A stretch of 64,000 nt of DNA, taken from Apoderus coryli. Its lineage: Eukaryota > Arthropoda > Insecta > Coleoptera > Attelabidae. Made by a program: the position numbers and the translations under genes. Shown piece after piece: positions 23,476 through 34,780 of the stretch; positions within the stretch are counted from its first letter, which is position 1, and the number at the start of each line of letters is the position of its first letter. The notes beneath the pieces were generated by a model. The model was given only the letters and a program-made list of their open reading frames with translations. It searched no databases and was not told the DNA's origin. The DNA lies in contig OU452216.1 of NCBI GenBank assembly GCA_911728435.2, forward strand, positions 2,232,842 to 2,296,841. Direction: 5' to 3'.

Positions 23476-23694
23476 CCCAAAATCAACACGAGATTTCGTT
23501 TAGATAAATTAGAGCGGCGTTATTCGACGTGTTACCACCACGAACTTCGACTGTAAACTGACGAGCACTCAAAAAGTTTTTTAAACCTGTAATATGTCTA
23601 TCTCCGGCACAACAACCGAAATGGTAAAATTCACAAAAGACTTGTAAGCGGTACTGTCAAACTATGTAATGATAAGTCGGGCTAGGAACCAGCG

Positions 23695-23702
23695 TTTATA
23701 TA
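23695..23702 (-). promoter_or_regulatory. TATA box of the Distal-antenna-like gene
   Basis: TATATAAA on the minus strand, inside a less AT-rich neighbourhood. It predicts a start site near 23665-23672 and a 5' leader of about 190-250 nt before the two candidate ATGs. This is the clearest core-promoter motif in the window, but it rests on sequence alone. Confidence 0.5.
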
Positions 23703-24115
23703 CGACATCCAGGTACCATTCCGAAATGATATTATTGGTTGCTTAATATTGTGATAGTGATAGTTCTTACCTGGCCCCTACAGTTATTTCAGTCTAGTAC
23801 TATAGCCAATCAGATTTATTATACTGTGTAGATATGCACGATACATAACAAATATTTATAATTCGGATCACGTCACGTTAGAAGTATCGATATCAGGAAA
23901 TATCGCAATGGAAAAATTCGATACACATTATTCCGTTCTACATATCGTTACGTTATTGCCAAAACAAACTAACTCCACTTTTTAATGTTTTGAAAAATCG
24001 TCGTTTGAAAGTTTAAATTAAATGAAAAATCTGAAGAATATCAAAGCAAACAAACTCTACTAAAAAAGAAACTGTCAAATTTAAATACAAAATAAAAAAC
24101 ACATTTTTCTGGTAC
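23703..24115. other. Upstream region, no feature recognised
   Basis: Upstream flank of the Distal-antenna-like gene. No coding support and no clear repeat. Confidence 0.35.
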
Positions 24116-24487
24116 TTATCTGGTTTTGGTAGAACAAAAATATTCGTTTTCAACATCACTGTCCTGAATGCAAGGCTTGGGGATATTATCGTCGACTTTG
24201 TTAGAGGTTTGTAACGGATGAAACTCATCCGGGATGACCCCTGATTTGCGCAGCTGCAGCATATCCTGTTTTTTTTCTGATTGTCGAAGTTTTGAGTATA
24301 ATTTTCTTAATTCAACCTCACCCAGATTAATAGGGCGACCTTTACCGAAAATCTTGATCGCCTTATACTTGGAACTGTGATCGTACCTGTACGAAAAAAT
24401 GCCTGGTTCGAATTTTAAATATTTTAAGCATTTTATTTTCAGTCAACTGACTTTTTCCCCTTTAGTGGTTTTTGTTTTATTTTTCAT
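24116..24487 (-). pseudogene. Unrecognised ORF interrupted by one TGA
   Basis: From the ATG at 24487 the frame reads 14 lysine-rich codons, a TGA at 24443-24445, then about 108 open codons to the TAA at 24116. The downstream part looks like real protein: charged and helical, with KAIKIFGKGRPINLGEVEL, KLYSKLRQSEKKQDMLQLRK and SGVIPDEFHPLQ, then an acidic tail. No ATG occurs in frame between the TGA and residue about 60. I do not recognise the family. It may be a host-gene fragment, a gene with a recent nonsense mutation, or an exon whose true start lies elsewhere. No SECIS element could be assessed. Confidence 0.4.
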
Positions 24488-24626
24488 GATTAATTTTGAC
24501 AGTTTTCTAAACCGAAAGAGCCCTTATACTTGAGTTCTTCTACAATGAACGGTTTTTAACAGACTTGCATGGTTTACGCAGTACATTTTTGAAGCACTTT
24601 CTAGTCTAATGGGACAGTTAACTTGG

Positions 24627-25006
24627 TGTTTCGTTCCCATTAAATTATTATTATTATTTTTAATTAAACTTTTCTTTAATTTTATTTGGTTAGCAAGTAA
24701 GTAGGTACAATGGTTCAAAATTTTGCTTTATTATACATATTTATATATATTCTCTGTTTAATATATATGCAAAAGTTTGGCTGGGTCCTGTACCTATATC
24801 CTTATCCTTTTGCACCTACCTATTTTTTCCCAAATAAATTCATGGACAGTACGAAATTAGTGCGCGCACGAGAAAGAGCTACAAGTAAAACGTATATACT
24901 ATATACACCTACCAATATCATCTTCATTTTGGGTAAGTCGAACTTTTGTAATTTAATTTGCATAATATACAGTCCACTTAAAGCCATTACGGCACAATAC
25001 AAAACA
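24627..25006 (+). repeat. BEL/Pao 5' LTR
   Basis: 380 bp starting TGTTTCGTTCCC and ending ATACAAAACA. It differs from the 3' LTR by three substitutions and two insertions in the latter (9 and 12 bp), about 0.8% substitution, which indicates a recent insertion. ORFs crossing it are not genes. Confidence 0.9.
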
Positions 25007-25030
25007 TATTTTGGTCCTCACGAGCGAAGG
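25007..25030 (+). other. Putative primer-binding region
   Basis: TATTTTGGTCCTCACGAGCG follows the 5' LTR directly. BEL/Pao elements often carry a TTTGGTCC...CGAGC-type box here, and TGG is the complement of a tRNA CCA end. Which tRNA would prime is not determined. Confidence 0.4.
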
Positions 25031-25500
25031 ATCTTCATTTTCGTTGAATATAAAAAGTACTTTTATATTTACTTGCAGACATTTTACCTATTTGCTATAT
25101 AAAATTATTTCTCGTGCGTTATTTACTTGCTTTAAAAAATTTTTAATGTCTTACCAGGGCAATATCATTGATTATTAATTATTATTGAAATAATTATTTA
25201 ATGTCGGCAAATACATATTGCGTTATATATACTTAAAATTAACTTTGGTATATAATATACATATCTACAATTCTTCTTATCAGATACATACCTGCGTTCA
25301 ATTTGTTCACTTTAAATATCATTATAATAGGTACCTATTTACTAGTAAATAAATAAATATTTTTAATAAATAAATAATTTTTAAAATATTGGAAATTTAG
25401 ACACATTGGGTATTTCTACCGAGATTTATTCACACTTTAATAATTACAATTGAAATTATTATTACATTTTGCTCTAATAGGTACCTAATTTCCTTTTAAA

Positions 25501-27399
25501 ATGTCCGATAAAATTAAACGTTGTAAAGCTATAAGAGATTTATATTTGCAAAAAATTAACGATTTGGTTGAATTGGCAAATAGAGCTGTAGCAGATAAGG
25601 CATTTCTTACAAATTTTCGTGTCGGATCCCGACAACTTAAAGAAATTTACGAAGAATTTGAACGAAATCACGTTTCCATTTTGAATATTGTTGCTCTTCT
25701 TGACGAACCGGACTTAGCTGCTGAAGAGGTAGTGCGTAGAGATTTCATGGTAAAATACAATAAAGTAGCAGCTACTTATTATGATCTCATTGATGTTCCG
25801 GCTCAACGAGAATAGCAATCCATACTGGATAACACAAATAATACGACTGTTATTACACCTAGGAAAAAGGCTAAACTTCCTGAACTAGCATTGCGCAAAT
25901 TCTCTGGTGACTTTAAAGATTTTCCTTCGTATTTAGCCGTATTTAACTCTATAGTGCATACAGATGATTCATATTCTGACGTTGACAAATTTACTTACCT
26001 TATTTCAACCCTTGAAGGACGTCCTTTACGTATTGTTCAGAGATTTAAATTATCAGAAGAACAATACCAAGCCGCTTACGATTCTCTTGTATCCAAATAT
26101 TCTAATAAAAGACGCTTAGCAGATACATACTGGAAAGAAATTTCTCAATTTCCGCGCCTAACCTCTGAAGATGCTCATAGTCTTCGAGAGCTTTTAGATG
26201 TTTTTAACGATATCATTGCTGCTTTAAATAATCTAGAGTTTCCAACAGAACATTGGGATTTTATACTTATGCATATGGTGCTGGATCGTTTGGATCCTAT
26301 TACTCTCAAGGCTTTTGAGTTACAATATGGTTCTAATACTACGCCATCTTATGACGATGTTAACGATTTTTTAATAAAACACTGTACTGGTTTAGAATCA
26401 CTTAGTGAAAGTTTGAATAGAGTTAAACCAAATGATTCAAAGCTAAACTTATCAAATTATCCTCGTAATAAAGAATCACAATATAAAAGAATTAAAAATA
26501 CTTCAACATTTTTTACTAACATGAGCACAGGCGCGGATAATAGTGTTAAACAAAATGAATGCGTTAGTTGCAAAGGGAATCATATACTTTTTCAATGTCC
26601 CACGTTTTTAAATAAAACTGCTTATCAAAGATTTGACTTTATTAAACAACATAGATGTTGTGTTAATTGTCTTGCTTCATCGCATGTAACTGCTAAGTGT
26701 AACTCTAAAAAGAGGTGTAAAAAATGTAATAAATTACACCACACTTTATTACATTTCGATTTTCCAGGTACTTCATCAACTTTAAATTCAAATAATGATA
26801 CAATTGCACCTAATATGGAACCATCTACGAGTTCTGCTGAAAATAATATATTTACAAATAACAATAATATGTCTTCACTTACTGGATTATCACATAATAC
26901 AAATATTTTTTTATCTACTGTAAAATTAAATATTAAAGATGCGTGTGGTAATTTTCATACTGTTCGTGCTTTACTTGATTCAGGTAGCCAAATTAATTTA
27001 ATTACAAAATCATGTGCTAATAAGTTAGGGCTGTCCAAATCTCAAACTTACATTAATATACAGGGGTTAGATAAAATGATTACTTCCGCTAAAGCAAGTG
27101 TTTCTTGTACCATACGTCCCCTAAATAATTTTACTCCGTTATTAAATATAGATGCTGTCATTTTAGACAAAATTTGCGCAAATATGCCATCTTCATTTAT
27201 ACCTACTAAAAATTGGAAACATATTTCTAATTTAAATTTAGCCGACCCCAATTTCAATACACCCGGTACAATAGATTTATTGTTAGGTGCCGATGTATAT
27301 TCAAATAATTTAGAAGATAACTGTATTAAAGGAGATTGTGAACAACCAATTGCTATTAAAACTAAATTTGGTTGGATTCTTCCGTATTTTGAAACATAA
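25501..27399 (+). pseudogene. BEL/Pao gag and protease, interrupted by TAG
   Basis: One frame from the ATG at 25501 to 27399 with a single TAG at 25813-25815. Before the stop: about 104 residues of helical gag N-terminus. After it: a DUF1759-like capsid region (about 25890-26440, with KFSGDFKDFPSY and TYLISTLEGRP), then cysteine knuckles (26550-26760: CVSCKGNHILFQC, CCVNC, CNSKKRCKKCNKLHH), then a retropepsin with active site LLDSGSQINLI near 26970. The frame runs a few codons past KTKFGWIL and stops where the nested LINE begins. The TAG may be a mutation; BEL elements normally have a continuous gag-pol. Confidence 0.85.
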
Positions 27400-30300
27400 A
27401 AAACAACTTGTCGATGTATCCGTTTCAACCGATCAGACGCAGCAACAACGTGAATACTACAAGAAAGTGCGTAAGGATTTGGAAACCAGAAAAGCCAATG
27501 GTGAGACTGACATATACGTGAAATACGTAAGAGGTGTGCCTGCTATTAACAAAGCCACTGTAACTAGGACAAAAAACTACAACAGGTTAAGTTTGGTCAT
27601 GTAAATATTCGGTCGTTAACTCTGAATTTTCCAACTCTCAAGTGCTATTTAAACCAGAATGATTTTGATGTACTGGCAGTTGGTGAAACTTGGCTTCATG
27701 ATGACTACCCTAACAAAAACATTTGTATTCAGAACTACAACATCCAGAGACTTGATAGACCAACTAGAGGAGGTGGTATTGTTATATATTTCAAAAACAG
27801 TATTAGAATAAGATCGGTAGTATCTAGTATAAGTGATGGTGGATGGAACACATTTGGATTTTGCTTAGTTTTAAAAATATCAAAATTGGTTTTGGTGTGG
27901 TTTACAGACCTCCAAGTAGTAACGTAAATTCTGTATGTGATATAACAGCATCGCTTGAGCAAGTATATTTAGAGACTCAGTCTAGGAGACTTCAACATTA
28001 ACTTTCTTGATATCAATAGTTCGGACGTGAGGAAACTTCTCTCAGTGGTTCAAGTTTTTGATTTAGAGCAAAGAGTTAATACACCTACTAGAATTACTGA
28101 GACCAGTGAATCGCTGATAGATTTGATATTTACCAGTAGCAACTTAAATGTTTCGTATGTAGATACATGTGAACTTCACTGTAGGACCGATCATATGCTT
28201 GTTTATTGTTGTTTATCTTTAGAAGCGGAAAGTAAAAAATGCAGGACTATCGTTTATCGCAGTTTTAATAATTTTGATAATGTGGGTTTCTCTGAAGCAG
28301 CACAAAATTTACATCAATACTTTGCCCAACATTAATGACAAAGTTGAATGCTTAAATAGTATGATGCTATCTTTATTTGACATATATGCACCTGTTAGGA
28401 TCTTTCGTACTAAGCGTCGGAATTTACCTTATATAACTTATAATATAAGAAAAATGATAAACATTAGGAATTGAGCTTATCGTAGGTATATTGAAAGTAG
28501 AACAGAACAATCACGAGGGTACTATGTCGAGTTGAGAAATTTTGTCAAAAGTGCGATAAGACGTGAAAAAGTAGCGTACATGAAACATAATTTAAATAAT
28601 TGTGATAATTCTAGGAATCTTTGGCGGAATTTGACTAGTTGGGGGATTTCCACGAAGGGCAGCCAACCTAACGTTTTGTCTGAGGAATTGTTCGATTCAG
28701 GTGATATTAATAATTATTTTATAAATGTAACTGGTCAGGAGCATGTCGATCAGGAGTTGATTACATTTTATCGCAATAATTCTTATAACGATAACAGGTT
28801 CCGTTTTCACGACGTGTCTGTTCATGACATACATAGAAGCCTTGGTCTGTTGAGGTCTGAATCTTGTGGTGTTGACGGTATAAATGCCAGAATGTTAAAT
28901 TTGATAGTTCCTTATTGTGTTGAGGTTATTCGGGATTTGTTTAATGACTCCATGCATTCTGGTATATTCCCTGAAACATGGAAATTTGCTTGCGTCATAC
29001 CTATTCCGAAAGTGCCTTCTCCCTCTGGCTTCAATGATCTTCGACCAATCAGCCTGCTTCCAGCTTTATCCAAAATTTTTGAGCGACTTGTAAGTTTTTA
29101 AATAAAACAATACTTGTCCGATAATAGTGTTTTGCCCTCATTACAGTCAGGTTTTCGTGAAAAACATTCTACAACAACCGCATTACTTAAAGTGACGAAT
29201 GATATTGCTTGTGCTATGGACAACTCAAGATCGACCATATTGGGTTTACTTGATCAAAGTGAAGCATTTGATCTTGTCGATTTTGAGCTTTTACTTAGTA
29301 AGCTTTCCTTCGTGGGTTTTGATGATGGCGCGCTGAAATGGTTTTTCAGCTATCTTCTTGACAGACAGCAGTGTGTTAGGATCGGTTCAAATTACTCTGA
29401 CTTTAAACTTTTAAAAAGCGGAGTACCACAAGGCAGTATCCTTTGCCCTCTACTGTTCTCTATATTTTCTTTTGATATGCCTTTGAGTTTGAGTCACTCT
29501 CATTTTCACATGTATGCTGACGATGTTCAAGTATATGCGCACTGCCGTCTGGAAGACTTTGAGCAAGTGTTGGGACTTATTAACAAGGATTTGAATAGCT
29601 TGTCTTTGTGGTGTCAACGTAACGGTCTGAGATTGAATCCTGACAAGACGGTGGCCATGTGCATTGGATCAGAGCGACAAACAAAACTAATGCGTGAAAT
29701 TGGACAAATTAAATTAAGTGACACTGGTATACCTTGGAAAGATAAAGCTAAAAATCTGGGAGTCATTATAGATCACAAATTAAGCTTTGATGAACATTGT
29801 AATTTTGTATACAAAAACTCTTTCTATAAACTTAAATCCATGTATCATTTGAAAAAGTTCCTTTGTGAAAGCACGAAATTAAATTTAATAAAATCTTTAG
29901 TTTATCCACATGTCACATATTGTTCTCAGGTTTACTATTACTTTTTGCCGGAATATAATAGGCTTAAGATCCAGCGAATACAGAACGCATGTGTTCGATT
30001 TGTGTGCAAGGTTCCATATGCTTCTCACATAACACCGTTTTTGGTTCATTTGAGAGAACCAAAAATTGAGATAAGAATACAATATCAATTCGCTATGATA
30101 ATCTACAAAATTTTAAATAGTGAAACTCCACAATATCTTCACAGTTTTTGCTACGGGGTTCTAATTTACATGACAGAGAATTGCGTTTCAATTACTTTTC
30201 TATTCCATTACATAGAAGTTCACATTTCGAAGGCTCTTTCTCTTATAGGGGCGCGAAAATTATGAATCAATACGTGGATATTCTCCAGTTGTCTCCTTAC

Positions 30301-30645
30301 TCGTTCAAGAGAGAGCTTAGGCAAAGATTAATGTTATCATAACATATTACATTATACCTATGCATTATGTATTTATTTATGTATTTCTTCGGAGTAGTTC
30401 TAAGTTGTTATAAATGTAAAATTTCTTTTTTTTTTCTCTAATTAAAAACCAATCTATTTTTTTTTTCATACTTTGTAATCTGCAGCTGGATTTAGTGTTT
30501 AATGCTACTATTATTATTGTTTATTATTGTTTTTTTTCCTATTGGGCTGAGTGTAAGAGTGGCTTTATAGCCAAATCTCATGCCCTTTGTTGTAATAATT
30601 TTTGTAAATTATTATACACAATAAATCACTTTATTATTATTATAA
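27385..30645 (+). mobile_element. Nested CR1/Jockey-type LINE inside the BEL element
   Basis: Same-strand LINE, 5'-truncated inside ORF1. Remaining parts: ORF1 C-terminus (about 27400-27604, with RKANGETDIYVKYVRGVP), ORF2 endonuclease and RT, a 3' UTR with GGGCTGAGTGTAAGAGTGGC and CAAATCTCATGCCCTTTG, and a tail near 30630-30645 rich in TTA repeats. This 3' UTR type is typical of widespread insect CR1-group elements. BEL sequence resumes directly after the tail. No target-site duplication is visible, and the BEL residues expected between its two halves are missing. Confidence 0.8.
27607..30340 (+). pseudogene. ORF2 of the nested LINE: endonuclease and RT, broken
   Basis: The endonuclease begins HVNIRSL near 27595, with the catalytic E in AVGETWL near 27680 and GGGIVIYF near 27775. 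Frameshifts near 27870 and 28010 split it. The linker (28027-29100) is broken near 28330 and 28474. RT part 1 has CGVDGINARML and RPISLLPALSKIFERL and stops at 29101. Part 2 (29114-30265) has SGFREKHSTTTAL, GVPQGSILCPLLF, and the active site MYADDVQVY near 29515. The usual catalytic block is altered to LLDQSEAFDLVDF, and a late frameshift occurs near 30150. At least five lesions make it inactive. Confidence 0.85.
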
Positions 30646-32126
30646 GTACTCCTCTTAGAGTTGTGTTCGATGCATCTAACTCAGTAAATAATCATATGTC
30701 ATTAAACGAGGCGTTGTTTACCGGACCTAAGTTACAACAAGATATTGTAAGCATTTTAATTCGTTTTCGGTTACATCCAATAGTCTTTACAGCCGACATT
30801 AGGCAAATGTATAGACAAATTTTCATTTCGCCATCACAACGTAAATTTCAAAGAATAGTTTGGCGTTTGGCTCCTTCAGAGCCTGTCAAAGATTATGAGT
30901 TAAATACAGTCACCTACGGAGTAGTTTCATCGCCTTATCTAGCTTTGCGAACACTTATTCAATTAACAAATGATGAAACTAACTTCCCGCTTGCATCAAA
31001 CATATTATTAAATGATACATATATTGATGACATTGTGTCAGGAGGTTCTACGGTATCTGAAGTTTTATTTATGAAATCTCAATTAATTGATCTTTTACAT
31101 AGTGCTGGTTTTGAACTTAGAAAATGGGCAAGCAACGAGTCACAAATATTAGACAATATGCCTGAAACTCATATTCAAAATCAATGGTTAAATTTTGATA
31201 CAAAGGAGGATTACTCAATTAAAATTCTAGGTTTGAAATGGCAGCCTAGTTCAGATAATTTTTGTTATACATTTAATATTTGTGATTCGGTTTGCACAAA
31301 AAGAATTATTTTGTCCTATTTAGCCAGAATCTTTGATCCTTTGGGTTTTCTTACACCTGTTACAATACTTGCAAAAATATTAATTCAAACTATTTGGAGT
31401 TTAAAATTGTCATGGGATGAGACAGCACCCATTACTATTTGTAACAAATGAAATAAATTGAAAGGTGAATTTACTTATTTATCAAATTTGGGATTACCGC
31501 GTTATATAAATATTCAAGAGGCGATCGGATATGAATTACATGGTTTTGCGGATGCGTCATCCAAGGCTTATTGCGCCGTTGTTTATTTACGAGTGTTAAC
31601 TCATACTGACATAAAAACTTAATTTATTTTGTCAAAATCGAAAGTTTCGCCTTTAAAACATATAACTATACCCCGTTTAGAGTTATGCGCTGCAGTTTTG
31701 CTATCTAAGATATTGTTCTATATTTTGCAAGTTTTCCAAAATATTAAGTTTGATAAAATGTACGCATGGTTAGATTCTTCTGTGGCTCTTACCTGGGTTA
31801 AATCATCACCACATAAGTGGAAAACTTTTGTGAGCAATAGGGTAACATATATACAAGATAAAATATCTCCCAACTGTTGGAAATATGTACCCTCAATGCA
31901 GAACCCTGCGGATATAGGGTCACGTGGTTTGTTTCCATCTGAGCTCATAAACAATTCATTTTACGTGAGCCAGAAGCTGTATGGAATTTACCGGACTGTA
32001 ATTTTCATGATAGTTTCTTTGAAAGTTCAGTTGAAAAGAAGAAAATCGTTCTTACTATTTCTGTCGAGAAATCAGAAAATTGTATTGATTCTTTACTTCA
32101 AAAACATTCTTCTCTTACAAAGATAA
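30646..32126 (+). pseudogene. BEL/Pao reverse transcriptase and RNase H, broken
   Basis: RT resumes at TPLRVVFDASNSVNN (30650) and contains FTADIRQMYRQI (first catalytic D), TYGVVSSPYLALRTL and the active site TYIDDIVSGG near 31020. The frame is stopped by TGA at 31449, continues in RNase H (GFADASSKAYCAVVYLR, then LDSSVALTWVKS near 31770), and is stopped again by TAA near 31620. The N-terminal fingers of the RT are absent, lost at the LINE insertion point. The frame shifts again near 31980. Confidence 0.85.
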
Positions 32127-32137
32127 AACGAATTCTA

Positions 32138-33540
32138 GTGTATGCATTGCGTTTTATTAATAGAATCAAAACTACTCATTTTAAAAATAATTTTCAAGCT
32201 CCTATTACTCTAAATGAAAGTAGAAATGCTTTATTTGTGTTAATTAAATATATACAACAGTCTCATTTTCAAACAGAAATTTCCGATGTGAGAAATGGTA
32301 CGTTGCGTTCTAAAGCTTTCAAAAAATTAAATCCTTTTGTGGACTCTAACAATGTACTTAGAGTTGGAGGTAGATTGTGTCATTCTGCCTTGCATTACGA
32401 TAAAAAATTTCCTATTTTACTTCCTAGTTCATCAAAATTCACAGAATTATTGATTTCTGAAATTCATAATAATTATTTACATACAGGTGTTCAATCTACT
32501 CTCTTTTTACTCTCACAAAATTTCTGGACATTGTCTGCTAAAAGGGTAATTCGAAAAGTCCTGGCCAAATGTCATAAATGTTGGAAACTTAATCCTCAAC
32601 CTTATCAGCCCTACATGGGCAATTTACCTAGTGTCCGAATTTCACAAATAAAACCTTTTTCCAAAGTTGGTATTGACTTTGGAGGTCCGTTTCATATAAA
32701 ATTAAGCAAATTTCGAGGTGCTAAAACATATAAGGCATACATTTGCCTTTTTGCTACAAAGGCGCTTCATTTAGAGCTTGTGTCAGAATTGACTAGCGAT
32801 GCTTTTCTGGCAGGTTTACGTCGTTTCATAGCCCGTCGTGGACGTTGTACGGACATTTATTCTGATTGTGGCACTAACTTTATAGGTGCGAACAAATACT
32901 TGTGCCAAGTTATGCAATCCGTTGCAAGCAGTGAAATGATTAATTGGCATTTTAATCCTCCACCTGCGCCGCACTTTGGGGGACTCTGGGAGGCTGGTAT
33001 TAAGAGCCTAAAGTACCCTCTTTCTAGAGTAATCGGAGAACAGGTTCTTACGTATGAAGAATTTAATACAGTGCTTATTCATTTGAATAAGCACTGTATT
33101 AAATTCTTCATACGACTCTATTTAGAGTCAATATTTAGAGTCAATATTAAATTCGAGACCTATGTGTCAAATCAGTACCGATCCAAATGATTTATCTGTT
33201 TTAACTCCAGGACATTTTTTAACTCTGGAACCTTTGTCTTTTTTACCTGAATATGACTTTACTGAATTGAGAGTGAACAGATTGAACAGATGGCAACTTT
33301 TAATGCGATTACACCAAGATTTTTGGGTCCGTTGGCACAACGAGTATTTGCATACATTGCAGCAAAGAGCCAAATGGCATAATAATAATACAAGTAATAT
33401 AAAACTTGATACACTTGTGCTTATTAAGAATGAAAATTTACCACCACTTAAGTGGTGTTTAGGACGCATTGTTGATTTGCATCCAGGTTCGGATAAAGTT
33501 AATCGTGTTGCGACTGTTCGACCAGTCAGGGGTTGCTAAA
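32138..33540 (+). pseudogene. BEL/Pao integrase and DUF5641 domain, frameshifted
   Basis: The HHCC zinc-binding part has EIHNNYLHTG and CHKCWKLNPQP. The DDE core has D in VGIDFGGPF near 32668, D in YSDCGTNFIGA near 32860 and E in GGLWEAGIKS near 32985. The frame is broken at 33084-33135 by a 52-bp insertion. The C-terminal DUF5641-like domain (PGHFLTLEPL, RWQLLMRLHQDFWVRW, PPLKWCLGRIVDLHPG) follows in another frame to the stop at 33540, 76 bp before the 3' LTR. The frame difference between the halves equals the insertion length modulo 3, so this insertion alone explains the shift. Confidence 0.85.
33051..33147 (+). repeat. Snap-back palindrome and short direct repeat in integrase
   Basis: Perfect 31-bp arms at 33051-33081 and 33084-33114 with a 2-nt spacer, followed by two direct copies of TTTAGAGTCAATAT at 33121-33134 and 33134-33147. 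The right arm copies integrase coding sequence in reverse, and the extra direct repeat copies the downstream flank. Removing 33084-33135 (52 bp) realigns the flanking frames, so this is an insertion templated from both sides of one break. Confidence 0.85.
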
Positions 33541-33616
33541 GCGGCCTCTTACAAAATTATGTCCCTTACCTAATTGTTGCTAAAAATGTCCTCAGCATTT
33601 TTAGGGTGGGTGGGAA

Positions 33617-34017
33617 TGTTTCGTTCCCATTAAATTATTATTATTATTTGTTTTTTTTTAATTAAACTTTTCTTTAATTTTATTTGGTTAGCAAGTAAGT
33701 AGGTACAATGGTTCAAAATTTTAAGTTTATATTTTGCTTTATTATACATATTTATATATATTCTCTTTTTAATATATATGCAAAAGTTTGGCTGGGTCCT
33801 GTACCTATATCCTTATCCTTTTGCACCTACCTATTTTTTCCCAAATTAATTCATGGACAGTACGAAATTAGTGCGCGCACGAGAAAGAGCTACAAGTAAA
33901 ACGTATATACTATATACACCTACCAATATCATCTTCATTTTGGGTAAGTCGAACTTTTGTAATTTAATTTGCATAATATATAGTCCACTTAAAGCCATTA
34001 CGGCACAATACAAAACA
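33617..34017 (+). repeat. BEL/Pao 3' LTR
   Basis: 401 bp, TG...CA, same sequence as 24627-25006 apart from three substitutions and two insertions: a T-run of about 9 bp near 33650 and a 12-bp insertion near 33722. GGGTGGGTGGGAA just before it serves as the purine-rich plus-strand primer candidate. Confidence 0.9.
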
Positions 34018-34280
34018 CTATGTATTTTTGATTATTTTTTAACTCCTAAAAAATTTGGATAAAATCATTTGTTTTTGAAATATTTTGAAAAGTATTGGTT
34101 TTAAATTTTCGATATACAGTGGTATCGAACATGGAGGGCTAAAATGAAAAATTACATGTTGAAACTCATAATATTTTTGCTCAAGGAATGTGTGGTTAAC
34201 GGATTGACCTCCTTTTTCCGGACACCCTGTATACGCATCTAACAAAAATAACATCACATTCTAGATAGATCTAAATTAGT
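34018..34280. other. Transposon-derived debris with a GGACACCCTGTA end
   Basis: The stretch ends near 34206-34218 in CCGGACACCCTGTA, the same terminal motif as the MITE at 55241-55580. The left partner end was not found here. No gene. Confidence 0.4.
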
Positions 34281-34442
34281 CCAGTGGCGTTAGGGGAGCA
34301 ACTTAATAAAAATTATTGACAAAAAAAATGTCCGCCAGCGACTGTAATTTAATTTCGATATTGTCTCGGGATAAAGCAAGTCTTTGGGGGACATTTTTTT
34401 TTGTCAATAATTTTTATTAAGTTGCCCCCCTAACGCCACTGG
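34281..34442. mobile_element. MITE, 162 bp, ends CCAGTGGCGTTAGGGG
   Basis: Terminal inverted repeats of about 50-55 bp at 34281-34335 and about 34388-34442 leave a loop of about 50 bp. The ends match the CAGTG...CACTG pattern common in hAT-type MITEs, but no 8-bp target duplication is evident. Arms differ by a few bases, as expected for a natural, ageing element. Confidence 0.7.
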
Positions 34443-34720
34443 GCTTAATAATTTTGATCTGGTTAGGGCCATATTAGCTCCCTATTTCTAGCAACAACGC
34501 TGCCAAAGTTAAAAAAAAAATCGTTAAGGATAAATTTGACTTAATTAAAAAAAAAACTTTATCTTGGAACCAATGCATTTCCGGACGTATGTTTATTAGA
34601 TATTTTTTCTTAAAATGACCTGAGAAATCACCCACTTAAATATTGCCGCATATTTTTAAAACACCCTGTATAGGATATAAAGAACAACATATTACGTGGG
34701 GGTCATAAACACAACGGTAT

Positions 34721-34780
34721 GTTAAATATTCTTGAAATAAAAGTCGACCTCCACACAATTTTATTTCAAGAATATTTAAC
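34721..34780. repeat. Perfect 22-bp palindrome with 16-nt loop
   Basis: GTTAAATATTCTTGAAATAA and two further bases are repeated exactly in reverse at 34759-34780. Too short and isolated for a MITE; it resembles the other snap-back repeats in the window. Around it (34443-35050) no gene is seen, apart from an AAAACACCCTGTATAGG box near 34660. Confidence 0.6.

Larger units (their letters stand above)
24627..34017 (+). mobile_element. BEL/Pao LTR retrotransposon with a nested LINE
   Basis: Two direct LTRs (TG...CA) flank, in order, gag, aspartic protease, RT, RNase H, integrase and a DUF5641-type C-terminal domain, the BEL/Pao order. The interior is broken by an in-frame TAG in gag, two in-frame stops in the RNase H region, at least two frameshifts and a nested LINE (about 27385-30645) that replaces the N-terminal part of the RT. 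The flanking bases CTTGG and CTATG share only three of five positions, so a target-site duplication is not convincing. Confidence 0.9.

Noticed and set aside
24395..24412. tRNA B-box-like GGTTCGAATT
   Set aside because: No A box or cloverleaf around it; it is part of the protein-like ORF on the minus strand.
24443..24445. TGA as a selenocysteine codon
   Set aside because: Considered because one TGA interrupts an otherwise open frame, but no selenoprotein family match and no SECIS could be recognised; a nonsense mutation is simpler.
24710..25102. 130-residue ORF over the BEL 5' LTR
   Set aside because: Lies in LTR DNA and breaks in the 3' LTR copy, where indels split it.
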